Below are positions 10,045-19,479 of a stretch of DNA of 64,000 nt, piece after piece (position 1 is the first letter of the stretch; every line of letters begins with the position of its first letter). The notes under the pieces are model-generated. The model made no database searches. It had not been told where the DNA came from and saw only the letters and a list, made by a program, of their open reading frames with translations. Made by a program: the position numbers and the translations under genes. Source of the stretch: Pseudomonas taeanensis MS-3. Lineage in GTDB: Bacteria > Pseudomonadota > Gammaproteobacteria > Pseudomonadales > Pseudomonadaceae. Where the stretch lies: assembly GCF_000498575.2 (NCBI RefSeq), contig NZ_AWSQ01000002.1, forward strand, positions 27,941 through 91,940, given 5' to 3'.

Positions 10045-11311
10045 GCAAGGGTCCCAGTAGTGGTTCAGGTCGGGCCGCCGGTTTGGCCAGCAGCAGTTGC
10101 GCGGTGCCGATGGTGCGCTCGATAAAGCCGCCCTCGCAATAGCACAGGTAAAACTCCCACAGGCGATAGAAGTGCTCGTCGTAGCCGAGTTGCTCCAGTT
10201 TATGCCTGGCCTGATGCAGGTTGTGGTGCCACAGGCGCAAGGTGCGTGCGTAGTGTGGGCCGAAATCCTCCATGTGCTGCAGGCTCATGTCGGTTTGGCT
10301 GCCGATGATCTCCAGCATCTTCTGCATCGAGGGCAGGGCGCCGCCGGGGAAGATATAGCGCTGGATGAAGTCGACACTGTTTTTCGCCTGTTCGTAGCGC
10401 TGGTCGCGGATGGTGATGGCCTGCAGCAGCATCAGGCCATGGTCTTTCAGTAGGCGTGCGCACTGCTGGAAGTAAGTGGGCAGGAAGCGATGGCCGACCG
10501 CTTCGATCATCTCGATGGACACCAGTTTGTCGAACTGGCCGTCGAGGTCGCGGTAATCCTTGCGCAGCAGGGTGATGCGCTGCTGCAGGCCCTGCTCGGC
10601 GATGCGCTGTGCGGTATAGGCGTACTGCTCTTGCGACAGCGTAGTGGTGGTCACGCGGCAGCCGTAGTGAGTCGCCGCATAGAGCGCCATGCTGCCCCAG
10701 CCGGTGCCGATTTCCAGCAGGTGATCGTCGGGTTTCAGCGCCAGTTTCTGACAGATACGCTCCAGCTTGTTCAGTTGCGCTTGTTCCAGGCTGTCGTCCG
10801 CGCTGCGGAACTGGGCGGCCGAGTACATCATGCTCGGGTCGAGGAACTGCTCGAACAGGTTGTTGCCCAGGTCGTAGTGGGCGGCGATGTTCTTGCGCGA
10901 GCCCTTGCGGGTGTTGCGGTTGAGCCAGTGCAGGCCTTGCATCAGCGGGCGTCCAAGCTGGGCCAGGCCGCGCTCCATGGCGTCCAGCACGTCCAGATTG
11001 CTGACGAACACTCGCACCACTGCGGTCAGGTCGGGCGTGGTCCAGTAACCATGGATATAGGCCTCGCCGGCGCCGATCGAGCCATTGCCGGCAACCATGC
11101 CCCAGAGCGCACCATCCTGCACCTGGATTTCCGCACGCAGGCTGGCATGCGGGTCGCCGAGCTCCAAGCGCTCATCGCCTTCGATGATCACCAGGTGGCC
11201 GTGGCGCAACTGGCGCAACTGGCGCATCACTGCCTGGCGTAACAGGCCGGCGCCGAGGCCATTGCCGGCGCGCACCGAGTCTTTGGCGGAAGTCAGGCTA
11301 GGGCTTTTCAT
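10037..11311 (-). CDS. cyclopropane-fatty-acid-synthase-like SAM methyltransferase (UfaM type)
   Basis: A 424-residue SAM-dependent enzyme acting on unsaturated acyl chains of membrane phospholipids. The family motif NIAAHYDLGNNLFEQFLDPSMMYS (starting at residue 141) precedes SAM motif I, LLEIGTGWGS (198-207). Classical Cfa adds a methylene bridge. In the P. putida and Rhodobacter light/singlet-oxygen regulons the homologue in this gene neighbourhood is UfaM, which makes methylated furan fatty acid precursors. The genes here (DUF1365, FAD oxidase and SDR directly upstream) match that context better than housekeeping cfa. Start 11311 overlaps the DUF1365 gene stop by 14 bases. The product choice between cyclopropane and furan lipid is inference. 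Confidence 0.9.
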   Translation of the reverse strand: MKSPSLTSAKDSVRAGNGLGAGLLRQAVMRQLRQLRHGHLVIIEGDERLELGDPHASLRAEIQVQDGALWGMVAGNGSIGAGEAYIHGYWTTPDLTAVVRVFVSNLDVLDAMERGLAQLGRPLMQGLHWLNRNTRKGSRKNIAAHYDLGNNLFEQFLDPSMMYSAAQFRSADDSLEQAQLNKLERICQKLALKPDDHLLEIGTGWGSMALYAATHYGCRVTTTTLSQEQYAYTAQRIAEQGLQQRITLLRKDYRDLDGQFDKLVSIEMIEAVGHRFLPTYFQQCARLLKDHGLMLLQAITIRDQRYEQAKNSVDFIQRYIFPGGALPSMQKMLEIIGSQTDMSLQHMEDFGPHYARTLRLWHHNLHQARHKLEQLGYDEHFYRLWEFYLCYCEGGFIERTIGTAQLLLAKPAARPEPLLGPLHA

Positions 11312-12098
11312 GGGGTAGGTCCTTCGGGCGCGGGAGGGCAACGCTGAAGCTGTCCGCCGCGGCGTGGTGATTGAACAGTGGGAGGCGTTTGAGCAGCAGG
11401 CGCAGTGCTTGCCAGTAGATCGCAGCCAGGGTCTTGCCGGTCATCCAGGGAAAACGCAGCAGGTAGCGATGCAGACTGGCGCGAGTGAGTGCTTCGCGCT
11501 GCAGGCTGAGGCTGGCATCGAAGAGTTTGTTTTCGCCCTGCCAGTCGGCCATATGGATGCCCAGCCTGGCGCCGGCCGGGCTGAAGGCCATGCGGTATTC
11601 CAGTTCACGGGGCAGGAAGGGCGAGACGTCAAAGGCCTTGGCCACGGCGAAGTGCTGATGGCCTTCACCCACGGCCGGCAGTACATAGTGGTAACGCTCG
11701 CGCCAGGGCGTGTTGCTGACCTCGCAGAGGATTGCCGCCAGGCTGCCATCGGCCTCATGGCAGTAGAAGAAGCTCGCTGGATTGAACGCCAGGCCCCAGC
11801 TGCGCGGTTGTGCCAGCAGGCAGACCGAACCCTGCGGCGTATGCCCCAATGCTGCTCCAACGCGCTGCCGCACCGCGTCGATCAACCTGACGCCGTTGCG
11901 AGTGAACTCGGGGAGAAAGTCGCTCTCGCGGAAGGCGAACGGGGCGAAGCGGCCCTGACCGGCGAGCGGCGATAGGCCGAGCACCTGCTGCTGTTCTTCC
12001 AGGTCCAGATAGAGCAGGCCCATGCGGTAGCGGAAGTGGTGCGGCTTGGGTGCAAAGCGGCGATGCTGCACCCAGCCGCTGTACAGGGCGCTGTTCAT
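11298..12098 (-). CDS. DUF1365 protein
   Basis: A 266-residue DUF1365 protein with the family's N-terminal MNSALYSGWVQHRRF and 'FRYRMGLLYLDLEE' segments and 'FNPASFFYC' near the middle. Function is not established; the family almost always occurs beside an FAD amine-oxidase-like gene and a cfa-like methyltransferase, as here, and is thought to assist unusual fatty-acid formation. Its ATG shares base 12098 with the stop of the FAD oxidase gene (coupled), and its end overlaps the methyltransferase start. Confidence 0.9.
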   Translation of the reverse strand: MNSALYSGWVQHRRFAPKPHHFRYRMGLLYLDLEEQQQVLGLSPLAGQGRFAPFAFRESDFLPEFTRNGVRLIDAVRQRVGAALGHTPQGSVCLLAQPRSWGLAFNPASFFYCHEADGSLAAILCEVSNTPWRERYHYVLPAVGEGHQHFAVAKAFDVSPFLPRELEYRMAFSPAGARLGIHMADWQGENKLFDASLSLQREALTRASLHRYLLRFPWMTGKTLAAIYWQALRLLLKRLPLFNHHAAADSFSVALPRPKDLPHEKP

Positions 12099-13345
12099 CA
12101 GAGTGCCTCCCCGAACGCCTGGGCCACGCGCAGGGCGCTGACCACACCGTCTTCATGGAAACCGTTGGCCCAGTAGGCGCCGCAGAAGTAGCTGTGATTG
12201 GCGCCGAGCAGCTCCTTCCAACGCGCCTGTGCGGCCATGCCGGCCAGGCTGTATTGCGGGTGGGCGTAGCTATAGCGGGCAAGGATGGTGCTCGGCTCGA
12301 TGGCTGCGGTCTGGTTCAGGCTGACGCAGAAGTTGGTGTCGCTGCGGATGCCCTGCAGAATGTTCATCGCGTAGGTGACCGCCGCCGGCTGCTCCAACGC
12401 ACCGCTGAGGCGGTAGTTCCAGCTGGCCCAGGCCAGGCGGCGTCGGGGCAGCAGGCGGCTATCGGTGTGCAGCACCACATCATTGTCGGCATAGGGCAGG
12501 GCGCCGAGAATCGCCAACTCGACCGCTGTCGGCTCGGCCAGCAGTTGCAGTGCCTGGTCGCTGTGGCAGGCGAACACCACCTTGTCGAAGCGCTCGCTGC
12601 CGGCTGCGCTGTGCAGGGTCACACCCGTTTCGTCGCGCTCGACCCGATGCACCGGGCAGTTCAAGCGAATGTGCTGCTTGAACGAGGCCGTCAGCGGCGC
12701 CACGTAGCTACGCGAGCCGCCCTCGACCACGCACCACTGCGGACGATTACTGACCGACAGCAGGCCGTGGTTCTTGAAGAAGCGCACGAAGAACTGCAGG
12801 GGAAAGCCGAGCATGTCGCTCAGTGACATCGACCAGATCGCCGCGCCCATCGGCACTATGTAATGCTGGATGAAACGCTCGCCGTAGCCCTTGCCCCGCA
12901 GGTAGGCGCCCAGGGTGGTATCGGCGGCGATGCGCTGCTGCTCGAGGTCGACCAGCGCCTCGCGGTTGAAGCGCAGGATATCGCGAACCATGCCCCAGAA
13001 CTTCGTCGACAGCAGGTTGCTGCGTTGGGCAAACAGGCTGTTGAGGTTGTTGCCGTTGTACTCCACGTCAGTGGCCGGGTCGCTGACCGAGAAGCTCATC
13101 TCGGTGGGTTTGCAGGCGACGCCGAGGTGGTCGAGCAGGCGGATGAAGTTCGGGTAGGTCCAGTCGTTGAACACGATAAAACCGGTGTCTACGGCGTACT
13201 GCTGGCCGGCGACTTCGACGTCGACGGTGTGGGTATGCCCACCGACCCAGTCGCTGGCCTCGAACAGGCTGATCTGGTGACTGCGGTTGAGCAGGTAGGC
13301 GCTGGTCAGACCGGCGATGCCGCTGCCGATGATGGCGATTTTCAT
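12098..13345 (-). CDS. FAD-dependent amine-oxidase-like oxidoreductase (UfaO-like)
   Basis: A 415-residue flavoprotein with an N-terminal dinucleotide-binding loop IIGSGIAGLTSAYLL (5-19) and the GG doublet 'DWVGGHTH' typical of the flavin amine oxidase/phytoene desaturase fold. The substrate is unknown. In the recalled Rhodobacter set, an FAD protein of this kind next to the cfa-like gene (UfaO) takes part in furan fatty acid formation, so an oxidase acting on a methylated acyl chain is a reasonable inference. It overlaps the SDR gene upstream (ATGA) and DUF1365 downstream. Confidence 0.88.
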   Translation of the reverse strand: MKIAIIGSGIAGLTSAYLLNRSHQISLFEASDWVGGHTHTVDVEVAGQQYAVDTGFIVFNDWTYPNFIRLLDHLGVACKPTEMSFSVSDPATDVEYNGNNLNSLFAQRSNLLSTKFWGMVRDILRFNREALVDLEQQRIAADTTLGAYLRGKGYGERFIQHYIVPMGAAIWSMSLSDMLGFPLQFFVRFFKNHGLLSVSNRPQWCVVEGGSRSYVAPLTASFKQHIRLNCPVHRVERDETGVTLHSAAGSERFDKVVFACHSDQALQLLAEPTAVELAILGALPYADNDVVLHTDSRLLPRRRLAWASWNYRLSGALEQPAAVTYAMNILQGIRSDTNFCVSLNQTAAIEPSTILARYSYAHPQYSLAGMAAQARWKELLGANHSYFCGAYWANGFHEDGVVSALRVAQAFGEAL

Positions 13346-14115
13346 GGGTTGTCCTTGCGGGCTGGTTCACTGCGCGCCAGGCGTGTGCCGATGGCCAGGC
13401 GCAGGCGTGCGGGCAGATGAGCGAGCAACTGCAGGCCGGCAATGAAAGGCCCTGGGAAGGCGATCTCGAAGGGCCGTTTGTCCAGGCGGGTGGCGATATG
13501 TCGGGCGGCTTTAGCCACCGGCCAACGCATGGGCATGGGGAAGTCGTTGTGCTGGGTCAGCGGCGTTTCGACGAAGCCGGGGCTGATCAGGGTGACGTCG
13601 ATACCCTCGCTGGCCAGGTCGATGCGCAGCGCCTCCAGCAGATAGCGCAGTGCGGCCTTCGAGGCGCCATAGGCTTCGGCGCGCGGCAGCGGCAGATAGG
13701 TCACCGAGCTGCCGACGCCAACCAGATGCGGGCGCAGGCCCTGGCGCAACAGGGGCAGCGCAGCCTCAAGGCAGTAGCCGACGGCTAATACATTGGTGCG
13801 CATGACCCGCTCGAGCATGGCTGCCTCGAAGGCCCTTGCGTCGATATATTCACAGCTGCCGGCATTTAAAATCAGCGTGTCCAGCGCGCCCCACACTTGT
13901 GCAATGCGCTCACCGATCCACTGGACCTGGGCGGCCTCGCCGAGGTCGCCGGGGACCACCAGCACCTGATTCGGGTAGCGAGTCGCCAAGGCCTGCAAGG
14001 GGTCGACCCGGCGCGCGCTGAGCGCCAGGCGATGGCCGTCTTGCAGCAACAGCTCGGCCAGGGCCGCGCCAATGCCACTGCTGGCGCCGGTGAGCCAGAT
14101 GCGCCGGCCGTTCAT
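13342..14115 (-). CDS. short-chain dehydrogenase/reductase
   Basis: A 257-residue classical SDR: cofactor loop TGASSGIGAAL (9-19), an NAG motif (ILNAGSCEYI) and the catalytic YGASK (Tyr and Lys) in 'AEAYGASKAALRY'. The substrate is unknown. It is locked between the NTF2-like gene (4-base ATGA overlap) and the FAD oxidase gene (ATGA overlap). The same SDR/FAD/DUF1365/cfa grouping is found in singlet-oxygen-responsive operons of other proteobacteria, as I recall. Confidence 0.9.
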   Translation of the reverse strand: MNGRRIWLTGASSGIGAALAELLLQDGHRLALSARRVDPLQALATRYPNQVLVVPGDLGEAAQVQWIGERIAQVWGALDTLILNAGSCEYIDARAFEAAMLERVMRTNVLAVGYCLEAALPLLRQGLRPHLVGVGSSVTYLPLPRAEAYGASKAALRYLLEALRIDLASEGIDVTLISPGFVETPLTQHNDFPMPMRWPVAKAARHIATRLDKRPFEIAFPGPFIAGLQLLAHLPARLRLAIGTRLARSEPARKDNP

Positions 14116-14534
14116 GCCAGCCTCCGCTTCAACCAGCGAATCGCCTGGCCGAGCAGGGGCAGGTGCTCATATAGCAGGCTGCCGGCATCGAAATAGTCAC
14201 GGTGGCGATGCACCTTGCCGTTCCACAGCAGGTGCGAGCAGCCTTCGACCCGGATCAACTGGCCGCGCGCCAGGCGTGGGTGGCGATAGCTCATGGTCCA
14301 GCGCAGGTAACCCTCGCCCTCGCGGACTTGATCGAAGCCATAGAAGTCGAAACGCAGCTCGCTGACATGAGCGTACAGCTCGGCGAAATAGTGCTGCAGA
14401 TTGGCCAGCCCGCGCACCTCGTGCAGCGGGTCGCAGAACAGCACGTCGTCGCTGTACAGCTCGCCGAGGCGGTCCAGGTTGTGCCTGTTCAGGCTGGCAA
14501 AGTCCTTGGCGAATTGGCGCAGGAAATCGCTCAT
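14112..14534 (-). CDS. NTF2-like (SnoaL) fold protein
   Basis: A 140-residue protein of the nuclear-transport-factor-2-like superfamily: N-terminal helix FLRQFAKDFASLNRHNLDRL followed by the 'LYSDDVLFCDPLHEVRG' segment that is the family's hallmark ('Y.DDV.F.DP...'). Such folds serve as small-molecule enzymes or binding modules; the ligand is unknown here. Start 14534 overlaps the photolyase stop by 4 bases; the longer ORF reading out of the photolyase gene was rejected. Confidence 0.85.
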   Translation of the reverse strand: MSDFLRQFAKDFASLNRHNLDRLGELYSDDVLFCDPLHEVRGLANLQHYFAELYAHVSELRFDFYGFDQVREGEGYLRWTMSYRHPRLARGQLIRVEGCSHLLWNGKVHRHRDYFDAGSLLYEHLPLLGQAIRWLKRRLA

Positions 14535-15985
14535 GGCAGCACCTGTGTGCCGCGTTTGGGCAGACTCTTGAAGGCCTCCAGGGCGCGGGCGCGACTGCTG
14601 CTCAGGTCGATTATCGGCTGTGGGTAATCGAGCCTGTCGAACAGATCGCCGCCCTTGTTCGCGCATGCACCGGGGTTGTGGATGTCCTTGTTACTCAGGC
14701 TCGCCAGTTCCGGCAGCCAATGGCGGATAAAACGGCCGTCCGGGTCGAAGCGTTGCGACTGGCTGACCGGGTTGAAAATGCGGAAGTAGGGCGCCGCATC
14801 GGTGCCGGTGGAGGCACTCCACTGCCAGCCGCCGTTGTTGGCCGCCAGGTCGCCGTCGATCAGCTGACGCATGAAGAAGCGCTCGCCCTCGCGCCAGTCG
14901 ATCAGCAGGTTCTTGGTCAGGAACATCGCCACGATCATCCGCAGGCGGTTGTGCATCCAGCCGGTAGTCAGCAGTTGGCGCATGGCCGCGTCGATGATCG
15001 GCACACCGGTACGGCCCTGCTGCCAGGCCAACAGTTCGGCGGGCGCCTGGCGCCAGGCCAACGCTTCGGTTTCCGGGCGAAAGGCGCGGTGTTTGCTCAG
15101 TCGTGGGTAGCCGACCAGGATGTGTTTGTAGAACTCGCGCCAGAGCAGCTCATTGATCCAGGTGACGATGCCGCTGCTGCCACTCTCGAACTCGCCCCGA
15201 TTAGCCTGCAGTGCGGCGTGCAGGCACTGGCGCGGCGACAGCACGCCGGCGGCGAGGTAGGCCGACAGCTGGCTGGTGCCGGGTAGGGCCGGGATGTCGC
15301 GGTGCTGCTGGTAATAGTCGATGCGCTCCTCGGCGAAACTGTGCAGACGCTGTCGGGCCTCCATTTCGCCCGCCGGCCAGAGCTGGCGCATGGCTGCGCT
15401 GGGCGCCGGGAAGCCGCTCACCTCGGCTGGCATAGCGTCACCCTCAATGGCCAGCGGAGCTTGTGCCGCAGGAGTTCCGAACTGCGGCGGCAGGGCGCTG
15501 TGCAGGCGCTGATAGCAAACCTTCCGGAACTGGCTGTAGACCTGAAAGTAGCCGCCACTCTGGGTCAGCACAGTGCCAGGATTGAACAGCAGTTGGTCCA
15601 GGTGGTCGTGCAGCACGATGTCCTGCTGCTGCAGCCTCTGCGCCACGGCCTGGTCGCGCCGCTGTTCGTGCACGCCGTACTCCTGATTGGCGTGCACAGC
15701 GCTGATCCGCAGTTTCTGGCACAGCTCGCCGATCACCTGCGGTGCGGCGCTCCAGTCATCGGCCTGACGGATCAGCAGCGGCACATTCAACGTGGCCAGC
15801 GTCGCAGCCAGCTCGCGCAGGTTGCGCAACCAGAAGTCGACCTTGCAGGGCGCGTCGTCATGCGCCCGCCATTGCCCAGGGCTGAGCAGGAACAGCGCCA
15901 GGGTCGGCCCGGCGCTCATGGCGGCGGTGAGGGCGCTGTTGTCCTGCACGCGCAGGTCGCTGCGAAACCACATCAGTTGGTGCAT
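14531..15985 (-). CDS. phrB: deoxyribodipyrimidine photolyase
   Basis: A light-driven flavoenzyme that reverses cyclobutane pyrimidine dimers. The 484-residue protein has the N-terminal antenna domain (LMWFRSDLRVQDNSAL, 4-19) and the C-terminal FAD domain, where TGWMHNRLRM, the 'NNGGWQWSASTGTDAAPYFRIFNP' region and conserved Trp residues mark class I CPD photolyases. It lies 8 bp downstream of the MerR-family regulator gene, the arrangement seen for the light-inducible phrB of P. putida, and is probably induced through that regulator. Confidence 0.96.
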   Translation of the reverse strand: MHQLMWFRSDLRVQDNSALTAAMSAGPTLALFLLSPGQWRAHDDAPCKVDFWLRNLRELAATLATLNVPLLIRQADDWSAAPQVIGELCQKLRISAVHANQEYGVHEQRRDQAVAQRLQQQDIVLHDHLDQLLFNPGTVLTQSGGYFQVYSQFRKVCYQRLHSALPPQFGTPAAQAPLAIEGDAMPAEVSGFPAPSAAMRQLWPAGEMEARQRLHSFAEERIDYYQQHRDIPALPGTSQLSAYLAAGVLSPRQCLHAALQANRGEFESGSSGIVTWINELLWREFYKHILVGYPRLSKHRAFRPETEALAWRQAPAELLAWQQGRTGVPIIDAAMRQLLTTGWMHNRLRMIVAMFLTKNLLIDWREGERFFMRQLIDGDLAANNGGWQWSASTGTDAAPYFRIFNPVSQSQRFDPDGRFIRHWLPELASLSNKDIHNPGACANKGGDLFDRLDYPQPIIDLSSSRARALEAFKSLPKRGTQVLP

Positions 15986-15993
15986 GGGAATCC

Positions 15994-16944
15994 TTATGTC
16001 CGGTCCAGTAAGCCGAGACGGGTGAGGGTTGCCAGTGCTTCGAGAGGGCCCTCGGCCATGTGCACTGCGTTGTTATGTGTAGTAAGTACGTGCAGTTCCG
16101 TCCGATGGATGCATACCGTTGCTCCGATAATCAGACAGGGGCAGTTGTGGCCCGTCAGCCAACGCGGGAGAAGCGCGGTATTGAGCGTCTGGCTGGAATA
16201 CAGTAGCAGCGCGCGAGGTTTGATCTGTTCGATCGCCAGGGCCAGTTCGGCTGGCGGAATCGGCCAGTCGAATACTTCCACCGGGCAATCGGAGTTGCTG
16301 GCCAGCCAGGCGGTTAGCCACAGTCCCGGTTCCATCGGCAGCTCGGAGAGGTTGACCAGCAACAGAGGGGCGCCGCCGCGCTGACTGTTGTTGTGGTACA
16401 GCCGTGCGCCGAGTTTGCTGCGCAGCCAGGAGTAGAAGAACACCCGCTCGGCCTGGGCGCCGAACTGGTTGCGCCAACGCAGTTGCAGTTCATCGAGCAG
16501 CGGTAATAGCAGGTGCTGGCACAGCGTATGGGCTGGGTAGAGGGCCAGTTCGCGGTTGAAGCAATCATCCAGTCGCCGTTCGGCCAGCTTGCCGATCGCC
16601 TGCAGCAGCTCTTTGCGCGTCTGTTGCCACCGGGAGGTGGTCTGGGTCGAGACGGGCTGATCGCTGCGCAGCAGGCCCTTCACTTGGCTGACCGCAACGC
16701 CACGCTCGAGCCAGGCGAGAATCGCCTGAATGCGTGCGACCTGCTCGGCCGAGTACAGGCGATGTCCCTTGGCCGTGCGCTGCGGCACGATCAGGCCGTA
16801 ACGGCGCTCCCAGGCACGCAAGGTAACCGGGTTGACCCCGGTAGCGCGGGCCACCTCACGAATCGGCAGCAGGTCCTCGGCCAGTGCGGGCTGATAGCCA
16901 GCGCTGGACCGAGAGGGCTCGGCAGCGGTTTTCTCGGCGCTCAT
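15994..16944 (-). CDS. MerR-family LitR/PplR-like photoresponse regulator lacking B12 residues
   Basis: A 316-residue regulator. It has an N-terminal MerR winged helix (about 27-66: LPIREVARATGVNPVTLRAW and ERRYGLIVPQR), then a linker and a C-terminal region resembling the cobalamin-binding module of CarH/LitR. In CarH the signature is W-x9-EH; here Trp157 is followed at the expected place by Arg167-Val168, and no DxHxxG lower-ligand motif is visible, so adenosylcobalamin sensing is unlikely. This matches the B12-independent LitR class of Pseudomonas (PplR1-3), which act with LOV photoreceptors. The start at 16944 overlaps the DUF523 gene stop (ATGA); phrB follows after 8 bp. Confidence 0.88.
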   Translation of the reverse strand: MSAEKTAAEPSRSSAGYQPALAEDLLPIREVARATGVNPVTLRAWERRYGLIVPQRTAKGHRLYSAEQVARIQAILAWLERGVAVSQVKGLLRSDQPVSTQTTSRWQQTRKELLQAIGKLAERRLDDCFNRELALYPAHTLCQHLLLPLLDELQLRWRNQFGAQAERVFFYSWLRSKLGARLYHNNSQRGGAPLLLVNLSELPMEPGLWLTAWLASNSDCPVEVFDWPIPPAELALAIEQIKPRALLLYSSQTLNTALLPRWLTGHNCPCLIIGATVCIHRTELHVLTTHNNAVHMAEGPLEALATLTRLGLLDRT

Positions 16945-17909
16945 AGGGCGTTGCGCAGGCTGAGGTTTTCCGGGTGCGGTTGCAGGTAGGCCTGCTGCGC
17001 GAGGTAGCGGTCGGGATGGCGACGCAAGTGGTGCTTGAGTAGGGTCAGCGGTACCACTAAGGGTACGAAGCCGAGGCGGTATTGGCTGATTAGCTGCTGT
17101 ATTTCCTGCTTGTCCTCGCCGCTCAGCGCGCGCTTGAGATAACCGCTGAGATGCTGCAGCACATTGCTGTGGGTGCGTCGGGTCGCGCACTGCTTCAGCG
17201 CCGCCATCAGTTCACTGAAATAACGCGGGGCCAGGTCCGCCAGTTGATGCTGGCCGAGGTCGCCGAGCAGACGTCCAAGGGCCTTGTACTGCAGCGGGTT
17301 GGTGGCCATCAGCAGGTATTTGTAGCGCGAGTGGAAGGTGATCAGCGCCTGGCGCGTCAGGCCCGCGCGCAGCAGTTGCTGCCATTCGGCATAGGCGAAC
17401 ACGCGAGTGAGGAAGTTCTCACGCAGGACCGGGTCGTTGAGCCGGCCGTCCTCTTCCACCGGCAGGTCCGGGCGGCGCGCGCAGAAGGCCTCGGCATAGA
17501 TGCCGCGGCCCTTGGGTTCGCTGGGGCGACCGTTGTCCTGGTAGACCTTGACCCGTTCCAGGCCGCATGACGGCGACTGCTGCATGAAGATGTAGCCGCA
17601 GATGTCATCCAGCCCTGCGGCCATCTGTTCGCCGTATGCGGCCAGCGGCTCGGTGACATCGTGCTCGCGCTGCACGGTGCCGACTGCTCGCGGTGCGGCC
17701 GGGTCGCCGACCAGGCGAATCGGCTCGCGTGGGGTGCCGAGACCTATGGCCACTTCAGGGCAGAGCGGGATGAAGTCGAAGTACTCACTGAGCGTGCGAC
17801 TGCACAGCTGCGATTGCTTATGGCCGCCGTTGTAGCGCACCTCGGCACCGAGCAAGCAGGCGCTGATCGCGAGTTTGGGTTTGCTGGGCGCTGAGTGGTG
17901 CCGATTCAT
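16941..17909 (-). CDS. DUF523/DUF1722 (YbgA-type) protein
   Basis: A 322-residue two-domain protein. The N-terminal DUF523 domain (about 10-155) has conserved cysteines in ISACLLG, FIPLCPEVAIGLGTPREPIRL and MQQSPSCGLERVKVY. The C-terminal DUF1722 (YbgA) domain (about 170-310) includes 'FHSRYKYLLMATNP'. The function is unknown, but in many bacteria it is encoded in front of photolyase genes and has been linked to light or thiouridine responses. It is the first gene of the operon; its promoter region carries the PplR-type operator at 17932-17955. Confidence 0.9.
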   Translation of the reverse strand: MNRHHSAPSKPKLAISACLLGAEVRYNGGHKQSQLCSRTLSEYFDFIPLCPEVAIGLGTPREPIRLVGDPAAPRAVGTVQREHDVTEPLAAYGEQMAAGLDDICGYIFMQQSPSCGLERVKVYQDNGRPSEPKGRGIYAEAFCARRPDLPVEEDGRLNDPVLRENFLTRVFAYAEWQQLLRAGLTRQALITFHSRYKYLLMATNPLQYKALGRLLGDLGQHQLADLAPRYFSELMAALKQCATRRTHSNVLQHLSGYLKRALSGEDKQEIQQLISQYRLGFVPLVVPLTLLKHHLRRHPDRYLAQQAYLQPHPENLSLRNAL

Positions 17910-17931
17910 GGCGCAACCTCTGATGAATACT

Positions 17932-17955
17932 TATACATCCAGATTTGGTTGTACA
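17932..17955. promoter_or_regulatory. LitR/PplR-type operator 1
   Basis: TATACA (17932-17937), 12 bases, TGTACA (17950-17955) is an exact match to the P. putida PplR1 consensus T(G/A)TACA-N12-TGTA(C/T)A. On the minus strand it overlaps a promoter-like arrangement: TTGTAC (17951-17956) and TATAAG (17930-17935), 15 bases apart. The site lies 22 bp upstream of the DUF523 start codon, the head of the regulator-photolyase operon, so control of its own operon is expected. Confidence 0.8.
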
Positions 17956-17987
17956 ACTTAATTCCATCATAGGTGCGATATTGTGCA

Positions 17988-18017
17988 TGTACAAATTATT
18001 TGTACAATTATTGTATA
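17988..18017. promoter_or_regulatory. additional TGTACA/TGTATA half-sites
   Basis: Three further half-sites, TGTACA (17988-17993), TGTACA (18001-18006) and TGTATA (18012-18017), sit 33 bp further upstream of operator 1. Their spacings (7 and 5 bases) do not fit the N12 rule, so they may be auxiliary binding sites or a cooperative array rather than a second full operator. Confidence 0.45.
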
Positions 18018-18044
18018 GGTTTGTTGGGTGGTGGGCCGTGCCCG

Positions 18045-18289
18045 CTATTTCCAGCCGATCTGCCAGTGCTGGGGATCTTGCAGGACGCGCCAGTCCAGGC
18101 ACTGGCTGCGTTGGCTGTACACCGCTTGCAACTCGATGTGCAGCAGGGTGCCGTCCTCGTCGCAGAACAGTTGGCTGACCAGGAAGTGTTTTTCACGGTT
18201 CTGCGGGTGGACTGCCGTCCATTTGGACAGCAGCAGTTTGCGCGGGTTGAGGCGATGTTTCGCGGCGACGCTTAGTGCTGGGGCGTTCA

Positions 18290-18290
<1 letters not shown>
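18045..18290 (-). CDS. small Trp-rich protein (TIGR02450 family)
   Basis: An 81-residue basic protein with the TIGR02450 pattern: 'RLNPRKLLLSKWTAVHPQNREKHFLV', then paired tryptophans near the end (DWRVLQDPQHWQIGWK). The function is unknown. Its ATG overlaps the TAA of the preceding FAD oxidoreductase gene (TAATG), so the two form a coupled pair under the second LitR-type operator. Such proteins often neighbour photolyase or cryptochrome genes, which supports a place in the light response. Confidence 0.85.
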
Positions 18291-19282
<992 letters not shown>

Positions 19283-19327
19283 CTACCTCGTGTGCTAGAG
19301 CATTAGGCTACGCTTCAGGAAAAAGCT

Positions 19328-19351
19328 ATACAATGTTTTGGTTGTGTATAG
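19328..19351. promoter_or_regulatory. LitR/PplR-type operator 2
   Basis: TATACA (19328-19333), 12 bases, TGTATA (19346-19351) again fits T(G/A)TACA-N12-TGTA(C/T)A exactly and forms an inverted repeat CTATACAA/TTGTGTATAG. It is 49 bp upstream of the FAD oxidoreductase start (minus) and 129 bp upstream of the epimerase start (plus), so it could serve either or both divergent units. Confidence 0.78.
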
Positions 19352-19479
19352 GCTTGATTCGATTAAATCGCGCCTCTCTATAGTATTAGGACAACCCTGA
19401 GTTGGATTAAAGACACGTTGTAACGTCATGAATCAGACTAGGGTGGATATGCCGTGTTACGCCATGCGAGGGAGATGTC

